Assembly (NCBI GenBank): GCA_965217565.1
Contig: CBDCIS010000002.1
Span: 248,001-312,000 of the forward strand
Direction of reading: 5' to 3'
Length of the DNA stretch: 64,000 nt
DNA from: CBDCIS01 sp965217565
GTDB taxonomy: Bacteria; Chloroflexota; Dehalococcoidia; Lucifugimonadales; CATOSD01
Both the position numbers and the translations under genes were made by a program. The stretch's first letter is position 1, and each line of letters begins with the position of its first letter. Below the pieces are notes generated by a model. The model was not told where the DNA came from, did no database searches, and was given only the letters and a program-made list of their open reading frames with translations. Positions 42,878 to 50,025 of this stretch are shown here, one piece after another.

Positions 42878-43155
42878 TTGACATATACGAACGCCTGTGC
42901 TACCATACTCCCATCACCCACAACCGCCATCGCTCTCGCCCGCCAGAACGCGACACCAATTGCGCGACTGATGTGCGAAAACCACAGAAACGAGTGTCTC
43001 ATTTCCTATACGAACAACCGCGACCCTACTACATTCCAACTCAGAAACATCCCCTAAATCCTCTTACAGCGTCACAGACCCCAAGTAGGAATGAGACACA
43101 ATGAATCAACATGAGACACCCACAGGCGTTTTTCCGCCAGCGAAAACATCCATCC
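42878..43155 (+). repeat. Two-copy non-coding element X, copy A (promoter, leader and short frame)
   Basis: TTGACA (42878-42883), 17-base spacer, TACCAT (42901-42906) form a promoter. The following 170 or so bases align with indels to 54664-54890, with shared words CCGCGA, ACCACAGAAA/CCCACAGAAAA and CCCCAAGTAGG. Near the end an ATG at 43101 opens a short frame, MNQHETPTGVFPPAKTSIRP. Its codons for P-T-G-x-x-P-x-A-x-T-S are similar to those in copy B. It lies between the two 104-bp MITE-like copies. Function unknown. Confidence 0.6.
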
Positions 43156-43286
43156 GTCCAGATGCGAGCTAATCCCACACCGGCGTTGCATCCTGGAAGG
43201 CGCCGGAACCCAGCCGACCTGGTTGGCTTGTTGTCATAGGCAGGCGCTGGCGTCCCCTCGAATCTGAAAAGCTGCCAGATGGGGAC

Positions 43287-43390
43287 CTGTACCAGTTTGG
43301 TAGGCGTCTCCCGGAAGAGCGCCTTCTCCCTCTCCCTCGATGGGAGAGGGCTGGGGTGAGGGTGACACCCCACCGACTAAACTGATACAG
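43287..43390. repeat. MITE-like element, family 1, copy 2
   Basis: 104 bp, about 92 percent identical to 42753-42856 by eye. The inner palindrome is retained, CCCTCTCCC-TCGAT-GGGAGAGGG, although the loop has changed, which suggests the stem is conserved. The interval between element X and this copy (43156-43286) shows no gene. Confidence 0.7.
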
Positions 43391-43547
43391 CATCAGCGGT
43401 GTGCGGAGATTTGACAGCGTGGGGCGGCATTTGTAGAATACTCGCAAATAACTCAGGGGCGCTTTCGAGCACCAACGACGAGCGCTTTATCAGCATAGCT
43501 CCGGCACGGCGCGGCTTCCGGGCGCCGGTAGGAAGGAGAACGCCAGT

Positions 43548-44822
43548 ATGTTCATAGGTCACTTCACCGAGCGACCGTACCAGGACCCCAAGTCGGGGTA
43601 CTTTGGGGCCACGGGCCTGCCCATCAGGGACCTCGACCTCAGCAACGACATCTATGACTCGCAGCTTGGTTCGGACCTGTATAACCGCTACCTGGACGAG
43701 CGGCTGTACGCGGAGGAGATGGGCTTCGATGGCCTGATGCTGAACGAGCATCACAGCACGCCCTTCTGCATGGGCGGCACCATGAACATCGAGGCGGGCA
43801 TACTGGCGCGCATGACCAAGCGGGCCAAGATCGTGCTGCTGGGCAACATCCTGCCCATATGGGACGACCCGCTTTGGCTGGTGGAGCAGCTTTCGATTAT
43901 CGACATGATCTCGCGTGGCCGGCTGGTGTCCGGCTGGGTGCGCGGCACCGGCAGGGAGAGCGTGGCCCACAACTCGCCGCCGCCCTACAACTGGGAGCGC
44001 TTCCAGGAGGCGCACGACTTCATCGTGAAGGCGTGGACGGACCCAGGTCCCTTCCGCTGGGAGGGCAAGCACTACCACTACCGCTACGTGAACCCCTGGG
44101 CCAAGCCCTACCAGAAGCCCCATCCTCCCATCTGGCTGCCCGGGGTGGTCAGCCGCGATTCGCTCAGGTGGGCCGCCAAGAACCGCATACCCTACATCAT
44201 GTTGGCGACCAAGCTCGAACCCACCCGTCAGGCGTTCCAGCTGTACCACGACTCCGCCGAGGAGTTCGGGTACACGTCGGGGCCGCAGAACATCGGCTAC
44301 CTGTGGAAGGTGCACGTCGATGAGACGGAAGAGCTCGCCGAGGAGGTGGGCAAGAAGTACGTGCAGGGGCCGAGCAACCCCTTCCTCGCTGGCAACGAGG
44401 GTACGGCGAACCGCGCGCTGCTCACGCTGCCGGGGCTGACCTCGCGAACGAGGGTGCTGCCAACGCAGGACGCGGCGACGGTGAATCGCGGCGGGCAGTT
44501 GGCCCGGCCCTACGAGGACCAGATAAACGACTACACCATCATCACCGGCACGCCCAAGACGGTGCTGCCCAAGATTCGACACGTGCTGGAGTACCTGCGT
44601 CCGGGCAGCGTCTTCTTCTGGGACGGCGACGGCGCGATGACGCACGATGACCAGATGCGGAGCCTGCGGCTCATGGGCGAAGAGGTCATACCGGCGGTCA
44701 AGGAGATGGGCAAGGAGCTCGAGCTGTTCAGCCCATTCGAGGTCGATCCGGCCACCAACACGCCTATCACGAACGGCGTCGCCCAGAGCCGGCCCGCCGA
44801 GGCAGCGCCGGTCAGCGACTAG
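43548..44822 (+). CDS. LLM-class flavin-dependent oxidoreductase
   Basis: 424 residues of the bacterial luciferase-like monooxygenase superfamily, a TIM barrel that uses FMN or F420. DRPYQDPKSGYFGATGLPIRD-type start, EMGFDGLMLNEHHSTPFCMGG, ILARMTKRAKIVLLGNILP, and GRLVSGWVRGTGRESVAHN are characteristic; HHS is the substrate-facing histidine pair region. ATG 43548 follows AAGGAG. It ends seven bases before a flavoprotein gene, probably an operon. SAR202-type genomes carry many of these; the oxidised substrate is unknown. Confidence 0.85.
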   Translation: MFIGHFTERPYQDPKSGYFGATGLPIRDLDLSNDIYDSQLGSDLYNRYLDERLYAEEMGFDGLMLNEHHSTPFCMGGTMNIEAGILARMTKRAKIVLLGNILPIWDDPLWLVEQLSIIDMISRGRLVSGWVRGTGRESVAHNSPPPYNWERFQEAHDFIVKAWTDPGPFRWEGKHYHYRYVNPWAKPYQKPHPPIWLPGVVSRDSLRWAAKNRIPYIMLATKLEPTRQAFQLYHDSAEEFGYTSGPQNIGYLWKVHVDETEELAEEVGKKYVQGPSNPFLAGNEGTANRALLTLPGLTSRTRVLPTQDAATVNRGGQLARPYEDQINDYTIITGTPKTVLPKIRHVLEYLRPGSVFFWDGDGAMTHDDQMRSLRLMGEEVIPAVKEMGKELELFSPFEVDPATNTPITNGVAQSRPAEAAPVSD

Positions 44823-44829
44823 CCGCGCG

Positions 44830-46473
44830 ATGGCATCGGGGCGTCCGGTCAACCGGACGACGGACGTCGTGGTCATCGGCGGCGGGCCGGGCGGAAGCGC
44901 CGCGGCGACTATGCTGGCCCGCAAGGGATTCGGTGTGCTGCTGTTGGAGCGTGAGCGCTTCCCCCGCGACCACGTTGGCGAGTCCCTCCTTCCAGCGAGC
45001 ATCCCCGTGCTCGAAGAGCTTGGCGTATCGGAGCGCGTCCGCGAGGCGGCGTTCCTCCCCAAGTGGGGAGCGACCATGGTCTGGGGCAGAGATAAGACGC
45101 CCTGGTCCTGGTATTTCCGAGAGACCAGCCGGAACTATCCTCACTCCTACCAGGTTTGGCGTCCCCAGTTCGACGAGATTCTGCTGGACAACAGCCGGGC
45201 CAACGGGGTTGACGCGCGGGAGGGTTGCGTTGTCACCGACGTTCTGCTGGAAGACGGCGGTGCTCGTGGCGTGCGCTGGCGCAGCGACGACGGGATGGAA
45301 GGCGAGGTCAGCGCGCGGTTCGTGGTGGACGCCAGCGGGCAGTCGGCGCTCATCGGGCGCAAGCTCCAGTTGCGCCACTGGGACGACTTCTTCCAGAATC
45401 TGGCCGTTTACGGCTACTTCCAGGGTTCGCGGCGCCTGCCGCCGCCGGACGAGACCAACATCTTCATAGAGTCCTACGCCCAGGGCTGGCTGTGGAACAT
45501 CCCCCTGCACACGGGCCTGGCGAGCGTTGGAGCGGTGGTCGATAGCGGCGCGGGTCGGCGCGAACTGCTTCGGCACGGGCCGCGTGGCTTCCTCATGCGC
45601 CAGATAGCGGACGCGCCGCACACCGCGGAGATGCTGGCAGACGCGAAGCTGAGCAGCGGCCCGTTCGTCGTCAGGGACTGGTCTTACCTCTCCGAGCGCA
45701 TGGCCGGCGACGGCTACGTGCTCGTGGGCGACGCCGCCTGCTTCGTGGACCCTCTCTTCTCCTCCGGCGTGCACATGGCGCTCATGTCGGGCGTGCTGGC
45801 CGCGGCCTACGTTACGACGGCGCTTAAGAACCCCGGCATGAGAGACGCCGCCGGGCGCGTTTACGAGGAGCTGTACCGCACGGAGTACGACCACTTTCGG
45901 GAGTTGGCAAAGCTCTTCTACTCCAGCAACCGGACGGTGGAGTCGTACTTCTGGGAGGCGCGCCGACTGCTCGACGCCGGCGACGACCGCTCTCCGAGAG
46001 AGGCGTTCATCAGCGCGCTTGCGGGTCAGCCACCGCGCGGCTATGAGCGCGTCGCGCTGGAGCGCGGGGAGCCGCCGCCGGACGTCGTGGCCGGGGTTCG
46101 CGCGGTGGAGTCGCGGCGAGCGGAGCGCAGGGCAAAGCTGGAGTCCGGCGGCGCATCGCGGGCTGCGCTCCTCGCCGCCGTGCCCCGTCTCGCGCCGGAC
46201 GCGCGCGTCGAGCGCAAGCCGGTGATAGCGGAGGGCGAGTTCGTGTGGAGCCACGTCCTCACGACGCACGCGCGCCGAGAGGGCATCCCGTGCAGCGGCG
46301 TGGTCGCCGGCATGGTGTCCCTCATGGATGGACGCGCGTCGGTCGCGGAACTGCTCGCCAGGCTCTGCGAGGACTACCGGGAGGAGCAGCGCTCCCAGGT
46401 AGCGTCTGCCGCCCTGAACGCGCTGCGACTCCTCTACGTGGACGGCGTGGTGGAGGAGCTGGCGGGCATGTGA
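44830..46473 (+). CDS. Flavin-dependent halogenase-like FAD monooxygenase with C-terminal PqqD-like segment
   Basis: 547 residues. DVVVIGGGPGGSAAATMLA is the FAD-binding G-x-G-x-x-G, followed by GESLLPASI. Halogenase hallmarks are present: WLWNIP (W-x-W-x-I-P, residues 220-225), FVDPLFSSG (F-x2-P-x2-S-x-G, 305-313) and a lysine in FLPKWG (K78) at the place of the catalytic lysine. After the flavin domain (about 400) comes a linker and a C-terminal block, MDGRASVAELLARLCEDYRE and ALRLLYVDGVVEEL (about 490-545), resembling PqqD/RRE winged helices. Chlorination or bromination of a substrate is inferred, not shown; a geranylgeranyl-reductase-like role is the alternative. Confidence 0.7.
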   Translation: MASGRPVNRTTDVVVIGGGPGGSAAATMLARKGFGVLLLERERFPRDHVGESLLPASIPVLEELGVSERVREAAFLPKWGATMVWGRDKTPWSWYFRETSRNYPHSYQVWRPQFDEILLDNSRANGVDAREGCVVTDVLLEDGGARGVRWRSDDGMEGEVSARFVVDASGQSALIGRKLQLRHWDDFFQNLAVYGYFQGSRRLPPPDETNIFIESYAQGWLWNIPLHTGLASVGAVVDSGAGRRELLRHGPRGFLMRQIADAPHTAEMLADAKLSSGPFVVRDWSYLSERMAGDGYVLVGDAACFVDPLFSSGVHMALMSGVLAAAYVTTALKNPGMRDAAGRVYEELYRTEYDHFRELAKLFYSSNRTVESYFWEARRLLDAGDDRSPREAFISALAGQPPRGYERVALERGEPPPDVVAGVRAVESRRAERRAKLESGGASRAALLAAVPRLAPDARVERKPVIAEGEFVWSHVLTTHARREGIPCSGVVAGMVSLMDGRASVAELLARLCEDYREEQRSQVASAALNALRLLYVDGVVEELAGM

Positions 46474-46552
46474 AAGGACAGGTCATACTCGCGCTGCCGC
46501 AACATCCTGGTAGGCGATTGGAGCGATGGCGGATATCCTCGCGCCCCAGCCG

Positions 46553-47953
46553 CTAAATCCGTTCGAAGTAGCGCACACGCTCCCAATCCGTCACGGCTCG
46601 CCGATAAGCGTCCGCCTCAGTGGAGAAGAAGTGCGTGTAATGCGCCACCACATCCGCGCCGAACGCCGAACGCCCCAGCTCGCTTCCCTCGAAACTCCCG
46701 ATCGCCTCCTCCAGACTACCCGGCAGCATCGCCTCGTCCGGCGCCGAGTAAACATCTCCGAGGTATGCCGGCGGCGGCTCAATCCGTCCCTCGATGCCTG
46801 CCAATCCCGACGCTATAACCGCCGAGTAGGCGAGATATGGATTCACATCCGCTCCTGGAATCCTACACTCAATCCGCAGACTTGACCCTGTGCCCACAAC
46901 CCGGAACCCGGCCGTGCGGTTGTCCGGCGACCACGCCAGCGCTGTAGGAGCCCAACTTCCCGCCTGGAACCGCTTGTACGAATTTACAGTCGGCGCGTAG
47001 CACACCATCAACTCCGCCGCGTACCGCATCCACCCGCCCAAGAACCAGCGAAACTCATCCGAACACGCAATCCCGGCCAGATTCCCGTCCCCTGCGAACG
47101 CATTCGTCAACTTCCCGTTCTTGTCCGTCCACAGACTCACGTGCAGATGCGAACTGGAACCGGCCTGTGCCGCGTCCGGCTTCGCCATAAAGGTGGCGCT
47201 ACACCCAAGCTGGTCCGAAATCTCTTTCACGGCCTGCTTTAACACCAGGTGCCGGTCCGCCATCTCCAGTATCGGCGCGTAGCGGATGTTCAACTCATGC
47301 TGCCCCCGACCAAACTCCCCCTTGGTCGATTCAACAGGCACCCCAGATGCCGCGAGATAGCGGCGGAATGCCCCATTCAGATCCTCCGTCCGCGCCGCCT
47401 GCAGGAGGTGATAGTCCTCGATGTACCACCCAGCCTCTAGCAAATCTCGATACCCGCTCTGCGCCGCCTCCGAGTATGACGTCCGAAACTGGTAGTACTC
47501 CAGCTCAGACCCCGCCATAGCATCGAACCCCCGAGCGCGCAACCGCTCCAGCTGTTTACGCAGCATCGAACGCGGCGCCACTTCCACCGGCTCATGCCTT
47601 GGCTCTACTTCCGCATCGCAGATCACCAGCGCAGTCCGATCGAGCCACGCCAGCTTCCGAATCGTTCCCAGGTCCGGCGCCAGGTGCATATCCCCGTAGC
47701 CGCCATCCCAGTTCGAAAACTTGTACCCTGCGACAGGCTCCATCTCCATATCTACCGTGAACAGGTAATCGCAGGCATGCGTCCCGCCCGCCACATCCGT
47801 CAGGAAGAACGAGGCATCCAGCCGCTTTCCCAGCAGCCGCCCATACAGGTCCGGAAACGCCAGAATCACCGTATCGATCGAGCCCTCGTCGATCGCCGAC
47901 CGCAACCCCTCAACATCTAACATACCTCGTGTTGTCGTCTTCCCCGCACACAC
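46553..47953 (-). CDS. Glutamine synthetase-family ligase (gamma-glutamyl-amine type)
   Basis: 466 residues from GTG 47953, supported by GGAGG eight bases upstream. The N-terminal beta-grasp domain and catalytic domain of type I glutamine synthetases are seen in SELEYYQFRTSYSEAAQ (E metal site), KGEFGRGQHELNIRYAP, and TFMAKPDAAQAGSSSHLHVSLW. RIECRIPGADVNPYLAYSAV replaces the usual R-x-P motif of true GlnA. This subgroup includes PuuA-like and GlnA3/GlnA4-like ligases that conjugate glutamate to amines. No adenylylation loop is visible. Confidence 0.85.
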   Translation of the reverse strand: MCAGKTTTRGMLDVEGLRSAIDEGSIDTVILAFPDLYGRLLGKRLDASFFLTDVAGGTHACDYLFTVDMEMEPVAGYKFSNWDGGYGDMHLAPDLGTIRKLAWLDRTALVICDAEVEPRHEPVEVAPRSMLRKQLERLRARGFDAMAGSELEYYQFRTSYSEAAQSGYRDLLEAGWYIEDYHLLQAARTEDLNGAFRRYLAASGVPVESTKGEFGRGQHELNIRYAPILEMADRHLVLKQAVKEISDQLGCSATFMAKPDAAQAGSSSHLHVSLWTDKNGKLTNAFAGDGNLAGIACSDEFRWFLGGWMRYAAELMVCYAPTVNSYKRFQAGSWAPTALAWSPDNRTAGFRVVGTGSSLRIECRIPGADVNPYLAYSAVIASGLAGIEGRIEPPPAYLGDVYSAPDEAMLPGSLEEAIGSFEGSELGRSAFGADVVAHYTHFFSTEADAYRRAVTDWERVRYFERI

Positions 47954-48103
47954 GTTCGTTGCCTCCAGCCTACCTGATCCTCGCCCGTACCGCGTTGGCG
48001 CTCGTTACCCGCCTTACTACGGCATCATCACGTGAGTCAGCTACTTGATGGGTAAATGCAGTGTACCATCTTTGCATAACGCACCGGCGCAGAATCTCCC
48101 TCA

Positions 48104-48420
48104 AGATGATGCACGAGCGCAGCCAGCCGCTCTACACCCTCTTGCCCGAGTACTGGCCGCCTCCTGTCCCGGAGGGATACGATTGGCCCAGCCTGCTTAC
48201 GCAGGACGGCGACGAGATGGAGTCCCATTACCGCCGCACCCTGGAAACGCTGTCCCGCTTGCGGCGCCGTCGGGTTCATGCTGGCCGACCGCAGGCATGT
48301 TCTACGCGCAGGGAGTCAAGGCCAACCTGGACATCTTCTGGCTGCAGGACGAAAGCATGGAAGACTAGGCCAACCTGCCGCCCCCGGATGAGCTTGCGGG
48401 GCTTGTAGGGCGTGGCGCGT
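48104..48420 (+). pseudogene. Degenerate type I restriction methylase (HsdM) fragments
   Basis: One frame reads MMHERSQPLYTLLPEYWPPP and PEGYDWPSLLTQDGDEMESH, then the frame is lost. Another frame reads GMFYAQGVKANLDIFW, a signature of HsdM-type N6-adenine methylases (normally several hundred residues into the gene), then a stop and LPPPDELAGL, like the C-terminal D-N-L-P-x-P-D-x-x-A motif. The methylase core (including N-P-P-Y/F) is missing. HsdS and HsdR are absent too. Confidence 0.5.
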
Positions 48421-48431
48421 CAAGACGTTTC

Positions 48432-48461
48432 TTGACAAGTATGGTTGGGCAGCACTAGACT
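48432..48461 (+). promoter_or_regulatory. Promoter of the RHH/Doc module
   Basis: TTGACA (48432-48437), 18-base spacer, TAGACT (48456-48461), 33 bases before the first start. Confidence 0.6.
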
Positions 48462-48493
48462 GTAACCCCTACGAAACACAGGAGGCGTTCGTG

Positions 48494-48724
48494 ATGGCTG
48501 CACAACGAGAGAAATTCTCCAGCCAGGCCTATCCGGAACTGCTGGAGGGGATGCGCGAGATAGCCCGCAAGGAGGGACGGCACTTCCAGGCGGTGCTGGA
48601 AGACGCCATGAGCAGCTACATCGAGGTCAAGGCGCAGGAACGGGTTCGCCCCGAGTTCATGGCGCACTTCCGGGCCAGCCTCGAGAAGAACCGGCTGCTC
48701 GGCGAACTGCTGGCTAAGTCGTGA
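48494..48724 (+). CDS. Antitoxin of a Doc-type module (ribbon-helix-helix-like)
   Basis: 76 residues, not a named family with certainty. FSSQAYPELLEGMREIARKEGRHFQAVLEDAMSSYIEVKA fits an RHH DNA-binding fold followed by a helical tail (ERVRPEFMAHFRASLEKNRLLGELL) that would neutralise the toxin. Its stop overlaps the GTG start of the Doc gene (GTGA). Likely represses its own promoter. Confidence 0.6.
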   Translation: MAAQREKFSSQAYPELLEGMREIARKEGRHFQAVLEDAMSSYIEVKAQERVRPEFMAHFRASLEKNRLLGELLAKS

Positions 48725-49101
48725 CTCATGGCTTCCCAACAATCGAGGAAGTCCTAGTCATACATGATACGTCGCTTCGTGAGTTCGGCGGCTCTATGGG
48801 CCTCCGCGACCCGGGCGCGCTGGAATCCGCGATGATGCGCCCGCAGCTTGGATACTACGATGGCATAATCGAGGAGGCCGCCGCGATGATGGAGAGCCTT
48901 GCCATGAACCACTCCTTCGTGGACGGCAACAAACGCACAGCGTTCTACACCACCGACTCCTTCCTGCGCATGAACGGGCACTTCATCGACTGCGACAACA
49001 GGGAAGCGCACGGGTTCTTCATGAAGCTGTTCGAGACGAACTCGTTTCGATACGCCCAGTTGCGCGACTGGCTGGAGGAAAAGGTCAAACCGCTGCCCTG
49101 A
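48721..49101 (+). CDS. doc: Doc/Fic-type toxin (death-on-curing family)
   Basis: 126 residues from GTG 48721, overlapping the antitoxin stop by four bases. MNHSFVDGNKRTAFYTTDSFLRMNG contains the H-x-F-x-x-G-N-K-R motif of Doc toxins, where K replaces the G of true Fic AMP transferases. GLRDPGALESAMMRPQLGYYDG is the typical N-terminal helix region. Doc phosphorylates elongation factor Tu. As an addiction module it would be silent while the antitoxin is bound. Confidence 0.88.
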   Translation: MTHGFPTIEEVLVIHDTSLREFGGSMGLRDPGALESAMMRPQLGYYDGIIEEAAAMMESLAMNHSFVDGNKRTAFYTTDSFLRMNGHFIDCDNREAHGFFMKLFETNSFRYAQLRDWLEEKVKPLP

Positions 49102-49131
49102 GTCGTGTAATACCTGGGAGAAAGGCCGACA

Positions 49132-49344
49132 ATGCCTGACACCGAAATAACCTTCCAGGTGAAGGAGCCCCCCGAGGACGGCTGCGAGGCCCACGCCCTG
49201 GGTTACAGCATCTTCACCGAAGGCGACGACTGGGAGCGCCTGAAATACATGCTGAGGGATGCAGTCCTCTGCCACCCCGACAAAGGAGAGATGCCCCGAC
49301 TGATTCACGTCGATTTGGCGCCAGAGGAGGGAGTCCCGTCTTGA
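49132..49344 (+). CDS. Small conserved protein next to HicA
   Basis: 70 residues. MPDTEITFQVKEPPEDGCEAHALGYSIFTEGDDWERLKYML recalls a HicB-like half-domain seen as an orphan in Chloroflexota and Cyanobacteria, often followed by HicA. PRLIHVDLAPEE ends it. It could be an antitoxin for the following gene or an unrelated small partner. ATG 49132 lies 30 bases after doc; ribosome-binding site GGGAGAAAG upstream. Confidence 0.55.
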   Translation: MPDTEITFQVKEPPEDGCEAHALGYSIFTEGDDWERLKYMLRDAVLCHPDKGEMPRLIHVDLAPEEGVPS

Positions 49345-49377
49345 TGCTCTGCTCGATACGGCTCGAGTTGGTGAATC

Positions 49378-49578
49378 GTGCCTAAAGTGCGTGATGCAAT
49401 TCGGCTCGTAGAGCGAGACGGCTGGCGATGGGTGAGAACAAGGGGAAGCCACCGCCAATTCAAGCATCCTGTGAAGAGAGGAACTGTTACGATTGCCGGG
49501 CAGCCGGGGGTCGATGTACCCGCCGGCACATGGCGCAACGTCATCAGACAAGCTGAGCTTGATAGAGGAGCAAGGTAA
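49378..49578 (+). CDS. hicA: HicA-family mRNA interferase toxin
   Basis: 66 residues from GTG 49378. RDGWRWVRTRGSHRQFKHP and GTVTIAGQPGVDVPAGTWRNVIRQA are the double-stranded-RNA-binding-like HicA fold with the catalytic histidine in G-S-H. HicA cleaves mRNA in stressed cells. The stop overlaps the ATG of the HicB gene by one base. Confidence 0.9.
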   Translation: MPKVRDAIRLVERDGWRWVRTRGSHRQFKHPVKRGTVTIAGQPGVDVPAGTWRNVIRQAELDRGAR

Positions 49579-49838
49579 TGGCGTACACTGTCATAATCGA
49601 AGAAGGCCCCACCAGTTTCGGCGCATATATCCCTGACCTCCCTGGATGTGTAGCCGTGGCGGAAACCCGTGAGGAGACAGAAAAGCTAATCCGCGAGGCG
49701 ATTGTATATCACCTGGAAATGATGGCTGAGGATGGCGAGTCAATCCCGGAACCGCGCTCGACGGCAATACTGGTTGAAGTGGATAGCGCGACAGTGCCCT
49801 CTGTACCAGCCGGACGGGAGAGGGCAGGTCATGTCTAG
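49578..49838 (+). CDS. hicB: HicB-family antitoxin
   Basis: 86 residues. MAYTVIIEEGPTSFGAYIPDLPGCVAVAETREETEKLIREAI is the partial RNase-H-like HicB fold (Y-x-P-D-L-P-G-C). AILVEVDSATVPSV ends it; no C-terminal DNA-binding extension is present. Binds and blocks HicA. Co-translated with it. The next gene's ATG overlaps its 3' end by eight bases. Confidence 0.9.
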   Translation: MAYTVIIEEGPTSFGAYIPDLPGCVAVAETREETEKLIREAIVYHLEMMAEDGESIPEPRSTAILVEVDSATVPSVPAGRERAGHV

Positions 49839-50019
49839 CATCGAGATCAAGCAGGCCATCATGAACCTACCCAAGACCGACTACGCCCGGCTGAGAAACT
49901 GGCTGTTCGAGTAAGACTGGCAAGAGTGGGACCGAGAGTTTGAAGAGGATGTGAAAGCAGGCAATCTGGACTTGCTCGCGGCTGAGGTCATGAAAGCGAA
50001 GGCAAACGGTACTAGCACC
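49831..50019 (+). pseudogene. Small DUF-type addiction protein with in-frame stop
   Basis: From ATG 49831 the frame reads MSSIEIKQAIMNLPKTDYAR to NWLFE, then TAA, then continues in the same frame DWQEWDREFEEDVKAGNLDL and AAEVMKAKANG. This is a known family of roughly 70-residue proteins often paired with RelE/ParE toxins (D-W-x-x-W-D-x-x-x-E-x-D). A single base change in a codon such as TTA, CAA or AAA would explain the stop. No toxin partner follows, because the CoA-transferase gene ends here. Confidence 0.6.
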
Positions 50020-50025
50020 CACCCC

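Noticed and set aside
43377..45077. 566-codon minus-strand frame opposite the LLM gene
   Set aside because: A shadow of two well-recognised plus-strand genes in GC-rich DNA; arginine/proline-rich with no family.
44812..46269. 485-codon minus-strand frame opposite the halogenase-like gene
   Set aside because: Shadow frame; composition and lack of motifs.
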